Positions 1 to 8,528 of a DNA stretch of 64,000 bases are shown here, one piece after another (the stretch's first letter is position 1; each line of letters begins with the position of its first letter). Below the pieces are notes generated by a model. It saw only the letters and a program-made list of their open reading frames with translations. It had not been told where the DNA came from and searched no databases. This DNA is from an uncultured Bacteroides sp. (lineage in GTDB: Bacteria; Bacteroidota; Bacteroidia; Bacteroidales; Bacteroidaceae): positions 1,178,001 to 1,242,000 of the forward strand of contig NZ_OY782495.1 in the NCBI RefSeq assembly GCF_963677715.1, given 5' to 3'. The position numbers and the translations under genes were made by a program.

Positions 1-591
1 AATGGACAAAAAACCGGTTTTTTTGTTGACCAAAGAGAAAATCGTGCTTTGCTTGAACGCTACGCTAAGGATAGGTCCGTGTTGAACATGTTTTGCTATA
101 CAGGTGGTTTCTCGTTTTATGCAATGCGGGGTGGCGCAAAGTTGGTTCACTCTGTAGACAGTTCGACCAAAGCCATTGCTCTGACCGATAAGAATGTAGA
201 ACTCAATTTCCCGAATGACGAACGCCATACATCTTATGCCGAGGATGCTTTTAAATTTTTAGATCGCATGGGAGATCAATATGACCTCATCGTCTTAGAT
301 CCGCCGGCCTTTGCAAAACACAAAGAGGCATTGCGTAATGCACTACAAGGCTACCGCAAACTAAATGCCAAAGCTTTCGAGAAGATTAAACCCGGAGGCA
401 TCTTATTCACATTTTCCTGCTCTCAGGTTGTTACAAAAGATAATTTCCGCACTGCTGTTTTTACAGCAGCTGCCTTATCGGGCAGAAGCGTACGCATACT
501 ACATCAACTCACCCAGCCAGCAGACCATCCAATAAATATTTACCATCCGGAAGGAGAATATCTTAAAGGGTTAGTATTATACGTAGAATGA
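1..591 (+). CDS. Class I SAM-dependent rRNA methyltransferase (RlmI-like), 5' truncated by window edge
   Basis: Only the C-terminal 196 residues are present; the frame is open from base 1, so the start lies outside the window. The visible part is the Rossmann methyltransferase domain. It begins with the linker motif GQKTGFFVDQRENR, then SAM-binding motif LNMFCYTGGF (about residues 28-37 of the fragment) and the catalytic-type motif DPPAFAK (about 100-106), followed by the SCSQ segment. This arrangement is typical of the RlmI/YccW family, which methylates a cytosine C5 of 23S rRNA and normally carries an N-terminal PUA domain, here out of view. The exact target base in Bacteroides is an inference from the family. 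No terminator hairpin is obvious straight after the stop. Confidence 0.88.
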   Translation, partial: NGQKTGFFVDQRENRALLERYAKDRSVLNMFCYTGGFSFYAMRGGAKLVHSVDSSTKAIALTDKNVELNFPNDERHTSYAEDAFKFLDRMGDQYDLIVLDPPAFAKHKEALRNALQGYRKLNAKAFEKIKPGGILFTFSCSQVVTKDNFRTAVFTAAALSGRSVRILHQLTQPADHPINIYHPEGEYLKGLVLYVE

Positions 592-662
592 AATATAGTT
601 AATTATAATTAACGAGCAAAAGAAACAAGCCTAATAATTATGTTACATAACATAAAACACAG

Positions 663-742
663 TATATTTGCACTGTGTTTTTCATGGTATTAGATTTAAG
701 GTTATAAAGATTGGTTGTCGCGATGACAATCAATTTTTTTTT
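663..742 (+). ncRNA. Candidate small RNA, copy 1, with its own promoter and terminator
   Basis: A -7 element TATATTTG (663-670) is followed by a predicted transcript from about 676 to 742. It ends in a 10-bp hairpin, arms 710-719 and 725-734 with loop GCGAT and one G-U pair, then a run of nine T. The first 40 nt from the -7 box are nearly identical (one mismatch) to a minus-strand unit at 7263-7338, while the terminator halves differ completely. Conserved 5' part plus a private terminator is the pattern expected of paralogous small RNAs. On the opposite strand the core could encode a short MKNTVQIY peptide, but that frame lacks an upstream promoter. Confidence 0.6.
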
Positions 743-1308
743 GCCCCTATTCTACCGCACATTACTGCTCAATTCAACAGCAAAGTAAAGGCTCACCCAC
801 AGAAATTAGAAAACCGATTGCCCCCCTAACTATTAACTATAGCCATCATTCTCCCTTACATCCATATTTTCCTTTGCTAAACACGATTGTATTTTCCATT
901 GTTCATAGATATCTCGTCTATGTAAAGCATAGAATCGACGTTCAGTGACCCTGAAAACTATTATAGAAGGCATGCATTCAGGACAATAGAAGGAGGAAAT
1001 AATACACATCTGCCAATTCACAAGGCAGGAAGACAAGGAAGAAGCGACAACGTGCAAGAGAAAATTGCCTTATGTGGCGTTTAGCGTAACTGGCTGTTTA
1101 TTAGATAAATACGCAAATGAGAAGCCTCAATTAGGTGGGGGATGTAGGGGATAAATGAAACGGTGAAGCTCTCTATGAAGCGTAACGAGCCTCTCTACAG
1201 GGTATGAAGAAGCTCGTTAGGCATTGTGGTGAGGCTTGTTATTGTTATATTCCGCCAATTCTTCATGCGTTTTCCATGGAAAAGAGATTCATATTCCTAT
1301 AAAATACA

Positions 1309-1316
1309 TACATTTG
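1309..1316 (+). promoter_or_regulatory. Promoter -7 element TACATTTG for the nucleoside permease gene
   Basis: Matches the Bacteroides TAnnTTTG element about 50 nt before the ATG at 1368. No clear TTTG -33 element at the usual distance. Confidence 0.5.
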
Positions 1317-1367
1317 CATCGATATATCGACGTAATTAAGAAGAAACACATAAAAAAGAGTTGAGCT

Positions 1368-2594
1368 ATGAGCGTAAAGTATCGTTTAATAATTATGAAT
1401 TTCCTGCAGTATGCTATCTGGGGAGCTTGGTTAATTTCACTAGGTGCTTATCTAGGCGGCGGATTGCAATTCAGCGGTCGACAAATTGGTAGTTTTTTCG
1501 CCACAATGGGCATTGCCTCACTCTTTATGCCTGCGATAATGGGCATTATAGCCGACAGATGGATACCCGCTCAAAAACTTTTAGGCATTTGCCATATTAT
1601 AGGAGCCGTTCTCCTAATTACTGCTGCCCCGCAAACAGAATACATCTCTTTATATTCTTTAATATTGTGCAGCGTAATGTTTTATATGCCCACCATTTCA
1701 CTATCAAATTCGGTTGCTTATAATGCTTTGGAAAAATCAGGATTGGACGCAGTAAAATCATTTCCCCCCATCCGTGTATGGGGAACAGTGGGTTTTATTT
1801 GCGCCATGATTGCCATTGATTTGCTCGGATTTGCGCACTCATCAATGCAGCTGTACTCATCAGCTATCTTAGGTTTAATTTTAGGAGCATACTCTTTCAC
1901 ATTGCCCGGCTGCCCAACAAACAAGATTGAGAAAAACCAATCGTGGGTAGACACAATGGGGCTACGCGCTTTTGCTCTCTTCAAGCAACGTAAAATGGCT
2001 ATTTTCTTTATTTTTTCCATGCTCTTAGGCGTTTCATTACAGATAACTAATGCATTTGCAAACGACTATCTCACCAATTTCTTTGGCAACAACGAATTAT
2101 ACAAAGGTACTTTTGGAGTAGAACATGCCAATATTCTAATTTCACTCTCACAAATATCGGAAACATTATGCATTTTACTAATCCCCTTTTTCCTAAAAAA
2201 ATTCGGGATTAAGAATGTAATGCTAATTAGCATGTTTGCATGGGTATTGCGCTTTGCTCTTTTAGGAACAGGAAATCCAGGAGAAGGAATATGGATGTTA
2301 GTACTATCAATGCTTGTTTATGGAGTCGCATTTGATTTTTTCAACATATCCGGCTCTTTATACGTTAACCAAGAAACAGACCCTTGTATTCGTTCGAGTG
2401 CACAAGGTGTTTTTATGATCATGACAAATGGTTTTGGCTCTTTCTTCGGATCGTATGCAGCAGGTGAAATTGTTGACAGAAAAGGATGGCCTGATTCTTG
2501 GTTTATTTTTGCAGGATACGCATTAGTTGTGGGAATTTTATTTGCTTTTATTTTTAGATACAATCATAATTCAAAGGAGATAGTAAATAAATGA
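1368..2594 (+). CDS. Nucleoside:H+ symporter, MFS superfamily (NupG/XapB type)
   Basis: A 408-residue polytopic membrane protein with about 12 hydrophobic segments over its whole length, the usual size of this family. The N-terminus (LQYAIWGAWLISLGAYL) and the segment GIIADRWIPAQKLLG after the second helix are characteristic of the nucleoside:H+ symporter branch of the MFS. Expected role: proton-driven uptake of nucleosides across the inner membrane. Its stop overlaps the start of the next gene by 4 nt (ATGA), so the two are probably translated from one message. Substrate specificity cannot be read from the sequence. Confidence 0.85.
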   Translation: MSVKYRLIIMNFLQYAIWGAWLISLGAYLGGGLQFSGRQIGSFFATMGIASLFMPAIMGIIADRWIPAQKLLGICHIIGAVLLITAAPQTEYISLYSLILCSVMFYMPTISLSNSVAYNALEKSGLDAVKSFPPIRVWGTVGFICAMIAIDLLGFAHSSMQLYSSAILGLILGAYSFTLPGCPTNKIEKNQSWVDTMGLRAFALFKQRKMAIFFIFSMLLGVSLQITNAFANDYLTNFFGNNELYKGTFGVEHANILISLSQISETLCILLIPFFLKKFGIKNVMLISMFAWVLRFALLGTGNPGEGIWMLVLSMLVYGVAFDFFNISGSLYVNQETDPCIRSSAQGVFMIMTNGFGSFFGSYAAGEIVDRKGWPDSWFIFAGYALVVGILFAFIFRYNHNSKEIVNK

Positions 2595-3136
2595 AAAAGA
2601 AAGTTGAATTAAAAGTTTTAAATGTATCAAATAGTCAGGCACAAGCTTGCGCTTATGCAATGATACTCGGAGAAGTAAACGGCAAAAGGCAACTTCCCAT
2701 CATAATAGGTTCTACTGAAGCACAAGCAATTGTGCTCAAATTAAAAGGCATAGAGTCACCACGTCCTCTTAGCCATGATTTCATTGAGACTTGCCTCAAT
2801 GAGTTTTCAATCAATGTATCAGAAGTGCTGATCTACAAAGCTCAGGAAGGAATCTTTTATTCCTATGTGTATCTGAAAAAAGAAGATAAAACCATAGAAA
2901 TAGACTCACGTACATCAGATGCCGTAGCTTTAGCCATTCGCTTTAAATGTCCCATTTACATCTATGAGTCAATCCTTGAAAAAGAGGCCATGGCTGTAGA
3001 TGAAGAGAGTAAGGAAGAAGAGGATATGGAAGAAGAAAATCTGCAATCACTAAAAGAGAGTCTGGCCAAAGCCATAAAAGAAGAGAACTACGAATTAGCA
3101 TCTATAATACGCGACAAGATTTCACACCTACAATAA
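2591..3136 (+). CDS. Bifunctional nuclease domain protein (DUF151) with C-terminal UVR motif
   Basis: 181 residues. The first 135 match the bifunctional nuclease (BFN/DUF151) fold: the segment LPIIIGSTEAQAIVLKLKG (about 35-54), then RPLSHDF and the DSRTSDAVALAIRFKCPIY stretch (about 100-118). After an acidic linker the last 30 residues (KEENYELASIIRDKI) form a UVR motif like those that link UvrB and UvrC. Family members include a plant protein with reported RNase/DNase activity and mycobacterial homologues; the function in Bacteroides is not established. It overlaps the permease by 4 nt and lies 5 nt before rsmE. Confidence 0.85.
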   Translation: MKKKVELKVLNVSNSQAQACAYAMILGEVNGKRQLPIIIGSTEAQAIVLKLKGIESPRPLSHDFIETCLNEFSINVSEVLIYKAQEGIFYSYVYLKKEDKTIEIDSRTSDAVALAIRFKCPIYIYESILEKEAMAVDEESKEEEDMEEENLQSLKESLAKAIKEENYELASIIRDKISHLQ

Positions 3137-3141
3137 AAATC

Positions 3142-3837
3142 ATGCATATTTTCTATACTCCTGACATACTGACCAAGGCAGAGCTTCCCGAAGAAGAAGC
3201 TCTGCACTGCATTCGCGTATTACGATTAACCCAAGGAGATGAGATTACGCTAACAGATGGGAAAGGTTATTTCTATCTGGCAGAAATTACAGCCACAACA
3301 AATAAACGTTGCACCGTTATAATAAAAAAAACAATAGAACAAGAATCTTTATGGCCCTGCCACCTGCACATTGCTATGGCACCAACTAAAAATATGGATC
3401 GCAATGAATGGCTGGCAGAAAAGGCTACTGAAATAGGTATCGACGAGCTTACGTTTCTTAATTGTCGTTACTCGGAGCGGAAAGTAATCAAAAACGAACG
3501 CATAGAGAAGATTTTGATTTCGGCCATTAAGCAATCCCAAAAAGCCCGCCTGCCAAGACTGAACAAAATGACAGACTTTAACCAGTTTATCAATCAAACC
3601 TTCAATGGGCAGAAATTTATTGCACACTGCTATGAAGGGGAGAAACAATTACTGAAAGATGCTCTTCGGAAAGGAGAAGATGCTTTAGTTTTAATAGGTC
3701 CGGAAGGTGATTTCAGCCAAGAAGAAGTAAAAAAAGCCATAGAAAAAGGATTCATTCCTATCAGCCTCGGCCAATCGCGCTTACGCACGGAAACTGCGGC
3801 TTTAGTGGCTTGTCACACAATGATAATAGTTAACTAA
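3142..3837 (+). CDS. rsmE: 16S rRNA (uracil1498-N3)-methyltransferase RsmE
   Basis: 231 residues, the normal length. RsmE is a SPOUT-fold enzyme that methylates N3 of U1498 in 16S rRNA using SAM. The N-terminal PUA-like part (HCIRVLRLTQGDEITLTDGKG) is followed by the substrate segment KATEIGIDELTFLNCRYSER and the C-terminal knot motifs LIGPEGDFSQEEV and LGQSRLRTETAALVA, which bind SAM. It starts 5 nt after the nuclease-domain gene and 7 nt separate it from the following lipoprotein gene, so it sits within a tight operon. Confidence 0.95.
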   Translation: MHIFYTPDILTKAELPEEEALHCIRVLRLTQGDEITLTDGKGYFYLAEITATTNKRCTVIIKKTIEQESLWPCHLHIAMAPTKNMDRNEWLAEKATEIGIDELTFLNCRYSERKVIKNERIEKILISAIKQSQKARLPRLNKMTDFNQFINQTFNGQKFIAHCYEGEKQLLKDALRKGEDALVLIGPEGDFSQEEVKKAIEKGFIPISLGQSRLRTETAALVACHTMIIVN

Positions 3838-3844
3838 TTATATT

Positions 3845-5332
3845 ATGGTAAGAAAAACAATTTATCGGTTTGCAGCATTTACAATACTGATTACAATCTT
3901 AGCTGCTTGCTCTACCAAAACAGAATATACAAACTCCATTCCTGCTGATGCATCGGCAGTTGCAACTATCAACCTCAAATCTTTAGTGCAGAAATCGGGA
4001 TTAAACACTAAAGAGAATGAAAGAGTAAAGCAAAAAATAATGGACGCTATCAAAAGCGGATTGGGAGCTAATGCCTTTAAACAAATAGAGAAAATAGTAA
4101 ATGTACCCGAAGAAAGCGGACTAGCACTTAACGAACCGGTATATTTCTTTACATCTCGTACTCTCCATTATCCGGCTTTAGTATTTAAGGTGATTGATGC
4201 AGATAAAGTGCACACAACACTTGAGGCAATGTCTTCGGAACAAATATGTCAACCGATTGCAAAAGCAGACGGCTATGAGTTTACCCTTTTTCCAGACGGC
4301 TCTCTATGTGCATATTCAAAAAGCACCCTATTAGTTGTTCTATCTGCCGAAGCTTCTGAACTAGAAAACACAAAAAAAATCATCGCTAAGTTGATGAAAC
4401 AGGAGCCTGACAAAAGTGCTGTCAAAAGTAATGCCTTTATAAAGATGACAGCACAAAAAGGAGACGTGACATTTTATGCTTCTATGCAAGACCTTCCTGC
4501 CTCATATACACAGCAAATCGGTTTCGGACTTTCTGAGGAACTAGCTATGAATGAACTTTATTTACTTGGCAGTTTTAATTTCGAAAATGGAAAAATTAGT
4601 GTTAACTACGAAACATACACTGAAAACAGAGAACTTGAAGCGCAACTGAAAAAACAACAAAAGGCATTCGGAACGTTGAAGGGCTCTCTCACTTCTTATT
4701 TCCCAGAGTCGACAGTGGCCTATGCCGCAATCAATGTAAAAGGAGAACAATGTTACAGCCTTTTATCAGAAAACAAGGAATTTATAAATTCATTTATCGG
4801 CGCCGAACGAAGTGAGGTGAAGCATCTGATAACACACCTAGATGGTGAGGTTGCCGTTGCCATCACAGACTTATCATTGATGGGAATGCCTTCATTTATT
4901 GCTTACGCTGAGATAAATGATAATACAGCAGTGGAAGCACTACAAAAATACGCAATGACATCGCCTGTCCCTATGTACGTGGGGCAAACGAACAAACTGG
5001 TCTTTATAACTAACAACAAAATCCTCCTGTCCAACGCAGGAAAGAGCCAGAATGATCCCTTGAGCAAAGCTCCCTTTGCTTCGAACATAAAAGGCAATGC
5101 ATACTATCTGGCACTCAATGCAGAAACGTTGTTAAAGCTTCGTGCAGTGAACATGTTAGGTAACTTAGGAGAAGAGTTTGCTATGTATAAAAATATGGGA
5201 TCAAAAGTCTCATATATTGAGATGCGCGGATTAAACGATGGCAAAGGAGAGGTGACGCTGGTCTTGAAAGACAAAGAAAAGAATGCCCTACAACAAATTG
5301 TTGACTTTGCTAAACAATTTGTTGCACTATAA
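3845..5332 (+). CDS. DUF4836 family lipoprotein
   Basis: 495 residues. A signal peptide with lipobox LAAC (lipidated Cys at 22) shows export and lipid anchoring. The mature protein starts with IPADASAVATINLKSLVQKSG, the hallmark opening of the Bacteroidetes family DUF4836, and continues with two similar alpha/beta halves; a second VAYAAINVKGE segment lies near residue 290. No catalytic motif is visible and the function is unknown. It is 14 nt from the following ABC ATPase gene, which suggests a shared envelope role, but that is only context. Confidence 0.8.
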   Translation: MVRKTIYRFAAFTILITILAACSTKTEYTNSIPADASAVATINLKSLVQKSGLNTKENERVKQKIMDAIKSGLGANAFKQIEKIVNVPEESGLALNEPVYFFTSRTLHYPALVFKVIDADKVHTTLEAMSSEQICQPIAKADGYEFTLFPDGSLCAYSKSTLLVVLSAEASELENTKKIIAKLMKQEPDKSAVKSNAFIKMTAQKGDVTFYASMQDLPASYTQQIGFGLSEELAMNELYLLGSFNFENGKISVNYETYTENRELEAQLKKQQKAFGTLKGSLTSYFPESTVAYAAINVKGEQCYSLLSENKEFINSFIGAERSEVKHLITHLDGEVAVAITDLSLMGMPSFIAYAEINDNTAVEALQKYAMTSPVPMYVGQTNKLVFITNNKILLSNAGKSQNDPLSKAPFASNIKGNAYYLALNAETLLKLRAVNMLGNLGEEFAMYKNMGSKVSYIEMRGLNDGKGEVTLVLKDKEKNALQQIVDFAKQFVAL

Positions 5333-5346
5333 CTATAAATATAATT

Positions 5347-5991
5347 ATGAATAGCATCCATCTGCAACAGACATTACCCGAGGTTTTTGCCGAACGTAAC
5401 GCAATTGATTCGGAAGTATGGCACAAAGATATTGCATTCGTCAAGAATGAAATTTATCTGATAGAAGCTGACTCGGGAACAGGGAAGTCATCACTTTGTA
5501 ATTTCATATATGGTTATAGAAAAGATTACCAAGGGATTATTAGCTTTGATGAAAAAAACATCAAAACATTGCCCATAAAGCAATGGGTGGACTTGAGAAA
5601 ACATTCTATTAGCATGCTTTTCCAAGATTTACGACTATTCACCGAACTTACGGCAGTCGAAAACATTCAATTAAAAAACAATCTCACCGGTTATAAAAGC
5701 AAAAAAGAAATAATCACTTTTTTTGAAGCATTAGGGATACCCGACAAACTTAATAATAAAGTAGGTAAACTATCATTCGGACAACAACAGCGAGTGGCTT
5801 TTATCCGCGCGCTTTGTCAACCATTCGATTTCATCTTTCTGGATGAACCTATCAGCCACCTCGACGATTCAAATGGGGAAATAATGGGAGAACTTCTCTC
5901 TGCCGAAGCTCGTAAACAAGGTGCGGGTATTATTGTGACATCCATCGGAAAACAGATAAGTCTGGCATATAGCAAAACACTAAAACTCTAA
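5347..5991 (+). CDS. ABC transporter ATP-binding protein with atypical Walker A and no switch histidine
   Basis: 214 residues, a single nucleotide-binding domain of the LolD/MacB type. Visible motifs are a P-loop read as ADSGTGKS (41-48, first Gly replaced by Ala), the signature LSFGQQQRVAF (LSGGQ variant) and Walker B FDFIFLDEPISHLD. After Walker B the usual VTHD switch is VTSIGK, so the H-loop His is missing. It is followed after 46 nt by a permease gene, its likely partner. ATP binding is plausible; efficient hydrolysis is uncertain given the substitutions. The substrate is unknown. Confidence 0.85.
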   Translation: MNSIHLQQTLPEVFAERNAIDSEVWHKDIAFVKNEIYLIEADSGTGKSSLCNFIYGYRKDYQGIISFDEKNIKTLPIKQWVDLRKHSISMLFQDLRLFTELTAVENIQLKNNLTGYKSKKEIITFFEALGIPDKLNNKVGKLSFGQQQRVAFIRALCQPFDFIFLDEPISHLDDSNGEIMGELLSAEARKQGAGIIVTSIGKQISLAYSKTLKL

Positions 5992-6037
5992 GAAACAAAT
6001 AACAACTGAATTGTAATTCGCATAATCGCAAATCAAA

Positions 6038-7240
6038 ATGAAACTTCTCTGGAAATTACTCAGACAACATATAAGTCCCGGCCAATTGAGCGGATTCTTT
6101 CTTGCAAATCTCTTCGGTATGATAATTGTATTACTCAGCGTACAGTTCTACGCAGATGTAATTCCGGTTTTCACTCAAGGAGACACTTTCATGAAGAAGG
6201 AATATATTATTGTTACCAAAAAAATGAGTACAATCGGTTCTCTTGCAGGAAAAAATAACGCATTTTCTAACGATGACATAAAATCATTGGGACAACAGCC
6301 ATTTACTAAAAACATAGGAGCCTTTACCCCGTCTCAGTTTAAAGTTTCTGCTGGTTTAGCAATGCAAGAAACCGGGATTCACCTTTCCACGGAAATGTTT
6401 TTTGAATCTGTATCTGATAAATTTGTTGACGTAAACCTTGATAAATGGCATTTCAATAAAGAAACCTCTTCTATTCCTATCATTATACCTCGAAATTATC
6501 TGAACTTATATAATTTCGGATTTGCACAAGCACGAAATCTTCCAAAACTTTCGGAAGGGTTAATGGGGCTAATACAAATGGATATCACTTTGCGAGGCAA
6601 CGGACGCGTGGAAGAGTATAAAGGAAACATCGTCGGATTTTCTAATCGATTAAACACTATTCTTGTTCCACAATCATTCATGAAATGGGCTAATAATGAA
6701 TTTGCACCCGGCACCAATCCTAAGCCGGCACGACTTATCATCGAAGTCAGTAATCCGGCAGACGCATCCATAGCACAATATTTTCAAAAGAAAGGATACG
6801 AAGCTGAGAATGACAAACTGGATGCAGGAAAAACAACCTATTTCCTGCAGCTGATTACCGGCATTGTACTGAGCGTAGGACTCTTTATCAGTGTGCTGTC
6901 ATTCTATATACTCATGCTAAGCATTTATTTGTTACTTCAAAAGAACACGACCAAGTTAGAAAATCTATTGCTTATAGGTTACAGCCCCGTACGGGTTGCA
7001 ATCCCTTATCAACTGCTAACACTGGGGCTTAATTTTATTGTATTGCTACTCAGTATAATGTTTGTTGCATGGATACGTACTTATTATACAAGAATACTTA
7101 CTCTTCTCTTTCCACAAATCGAAATTAAATCACTTCTGCCAGCTATTGTAGTTGGCGTTTTGCTTTTTGCAGTGGTATCATTAATTAATATAATCGCAGT
7201 GCAAAAAAAAGTAGCCTCTATCTGGATGCATAAATCCTGA
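6038..7240 (+). CDS. ABC transporter permease, FtsX/MacB-like topology
   Basis: 400 residues: one N-terminal membrane segment (LSGFFLANLFGMIIVLLSVQ), a large presumably periplasmic domain (about 40-270), then three C-terminal membrane segments (ITGIVLSVGLFISVLSFYIL and two more). This one-plus-three layout is that of type VII (MacB/FtsX/LolCE) permeases, which act on periplasmic or membrane-anchored substrates rather than moving solutes through a pore. It forms a pair with the preceding ATPase. I do not recognise a named subfamily; a Bacteroidetes-specific transporter or signalling complex is the best guess. Confidence 0.75.
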   Translation: MKLLWKLLRQHISPGQLSGFFLANLFGMIIVLLSVQFYADVIPVFTQGDTFMKKEYIIVTKKMSTIGSLAGKNNAFSNDDIKSLGQQPFTKNIGAFTPSQFKVSAGLAMQETGIHLSTEMFFESVSDKFVDVNLDKWHFNKETSSIPIIIPRNYLNLYNFGFAQARNLPKLSEGLMGLIQMDITLRGNGRVEEYKGNIVGFSNRLNTILVPQSFMKWANNEFAPGTNPKPARLIIEVSNPADASIAQYFQKKGYEAENDKLDAGKTTYFLQLITGIVLSVGLFISVLSFYILMLSIYLLLQKNTTKLENLLLIGYSPVRVAIPYQLLTLGLNFIVLLLSIMFVAWIRTYYTRILTLLFPQIEIKSLLPAIVVGVLLFAVVSLINIIAVQKKVASIWMHKS

Positions 7241-7262
7241 TTATTCCTATAAGTAAAAGCAT

Positions 7263-7338
7263 AAAAAAAGGAGCAACGCTTTGCTCCAACCTTTGTTAAC
7301 CTTAAATCTAATACTATGAAAAACACAGTGCAAATATA
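7263..7338 (-). ncRNA. Candidate small RNA, copy 2, with its own promoter and terminator
   Basis: On the minus strand a -7 element TATATTTG (7331-7338) precedes a transcript of about 60 nt (from about 7325). It ends in a 7-bp GC-rich hairpin (arms 7270-7276 and 7281-7287) and seven T (7263-7269). The 5' 40 nt match copy 1 at 663-702 with a single mismatch; the terminators are unrelated. The unit sits tail-to-tail with the ABC permease gene, and its hairpin can also end transcription of that gene only weakly because there is no T-run on the plus strand. Confidence 0.65.
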
Positions 7339-7497
7339 CAGCATTCTTTGAGACTTCACAAAAGCAACGCTTCTTAAAGCGTGTTTTATAACATACTTTA
7401 AGAAGCGGACTATCTCGTATAACCACTAGTAAAACAATTTATCTTTTGTTTACATTCATCTTTTTACTTATCCCGTCTTATTTTATTTCATTTTTCA

Positions 7498-7505
7498 TAT
7501 CTTTG
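7498..7505 (+). promoter_or_regulatory. Promoter -7 element TATCTTTG for miaA
   Basis: Good match to TAnnTTTG, 24 nt before the miaA ATG at 7530. No convincing -33 TTTG. Confidence 0.6.
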
Positions 7506-7529
7506 TGACATAATCAACCCAGAACTACT

Positions 7530-8441
7530 ATGCCGAACTATGATTTAATAACTATATTAGGCCCTACAGCTTCCGGCAAAACTCCTTTTGCTGCAATGCT
7601 AGCCTATGAGTTAGATACAGAAATTATTAGCGCTGACTCACGACAGATTTATAAAGGCATGGATCTGGGTACGGGTAAAGATATTGCTGAATATACAGTA
7701 AAAGGCAAACAGATACCTTATCACTTAATAGATATTGCAACCCCCGGCTATAAGTATAACGTATTCGAATATCAGCGCGATTTCTTAAAAGCATATGAGA
7801 ACATTAAAGCAAAAAATAAACAGCCTATTTTATGTGGAGGTACCGGCTTATATTTAGAGGCTGTATTAAAAGGTTATAAACTAATTCCAGTGCCGGAAAA
7901 TCAAGAACTTCGCAATAGTTTGGCTGATAAAAATCTAGAAGATTTGACTGCAATTCTTAAGAAATATAAAGCATTGCATAATTCTACGGATGTAGATACC
8001 GTAAAGCGTGCCATACGTGCTATTGAGATCGAAGAATATTACGCATCAAACGAGATCTCAAATCGAGAATTTCCACTGTTACACAGCCTTGTTATCGGGC
8101 TAGATATTGAAAGAGAGCTACGTCGTGAGAAAATAACCAGTCGCTTGAATCAACGACTGGATGGAGGCATGATAAACGAAATAAAAGGATTGTTAGCTCA
8201 AGGCATAAAGCCCGAGGATTTAATTTATTATGGACTCGAATATAAATACCTGACTCTCTACGTAACCAAACAGCTCACTTATGAAGAGATGTTTATACAA
8301 CTAGAGACAGCGATCCATCAATTTGCCAAACGACAGATGACATGGTTTAGAGGCATGGAGCGAAGAGGACTTAAAATTCATTGGATAAGAGCGTCGTCTC
8401 CAATGGAAGAAAAGATAGAAGAAGTGAAGAAATTAATCTAA
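7530..8441 (+). CDS. miaA: tRNA dimethylallyltransferase MiaA
   Basis: 303 residues, the usual length. MiaA transfers a dimethylallyl group to N6 of A37 in tRNAs that read UNN codons. The P-loop GPTASGKT is at residues 11-18, followed by ISADSRQIYKGMDLGTGK and the segment LCGGTGLYLEAVLKGY, all diagnostic. The C-terminal RQMTWFRGM motif contacts tRNA. Bacteroides genomes usually carry two MiaA paralogues; this one has the GTGKD rather than the GTAxP variant after the DSRQ motif. It lies 87 nt before the lipid kinase gene. Confidence 0.93.
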   Translation: MPNYDLITILGPTASGKTPFAAMLAYELDTEIISADSRQIYKGMDLGTGKDIAEYTVKGKQIPYHLIDIATPGYKYNVFEYQRDFLKAYENIKAKNKQPILCGGTGLYLEAVLKGYKLIPVPENQELRNSLADKNLEDLTAILKKYKALHNSTDVDTVKRAIRAIEIEEYYASNEISNREFPLLHSLVIGLDIERELRREKITSRLNQRLDGGMINEIKGLLAQGIKPEDLIYYGLEYKYLTLYVTKQLTYEEMFIQLETAIHQFAKRQMTWFRGMERRGLKIHWIRASSPMEEKIEEVKKLI

Positions 8442-8528
8442 CTGGCGGAGCTGACAATAGCAATCATTTTTTCCCTCAAGGTAAAGCATTGCTTTCACAG
8501 TTCTCTCAATTTTAATAATAGAACAATA

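Larger units (their letters stand above)
592..1367. other. Intergenic region of about 775 bp with one small-RNA candidate
   Basis: The left part holds the promoter and terminator of a short RNA candidate (663-742). The middle (about 780-1080) contains only a 74-codon minus-strand frame that opens with TTG and resembles nothing I can name. From about 1160 to 1220 there are short complementary words (aacgagc near 1187 and gctcgtt near 1213). The right end holds a promoter-like TACATTTG for the permease gene. I see no other gene. Confidence 0.6.

Noticed and set aside
833-1057. 74-codon minus-strand frame in the first large gap
   Set aside because: It opens with TTG, has no ribosome-binding site or promoter and no recognisable domain; could be chance, so not listed as a gene.
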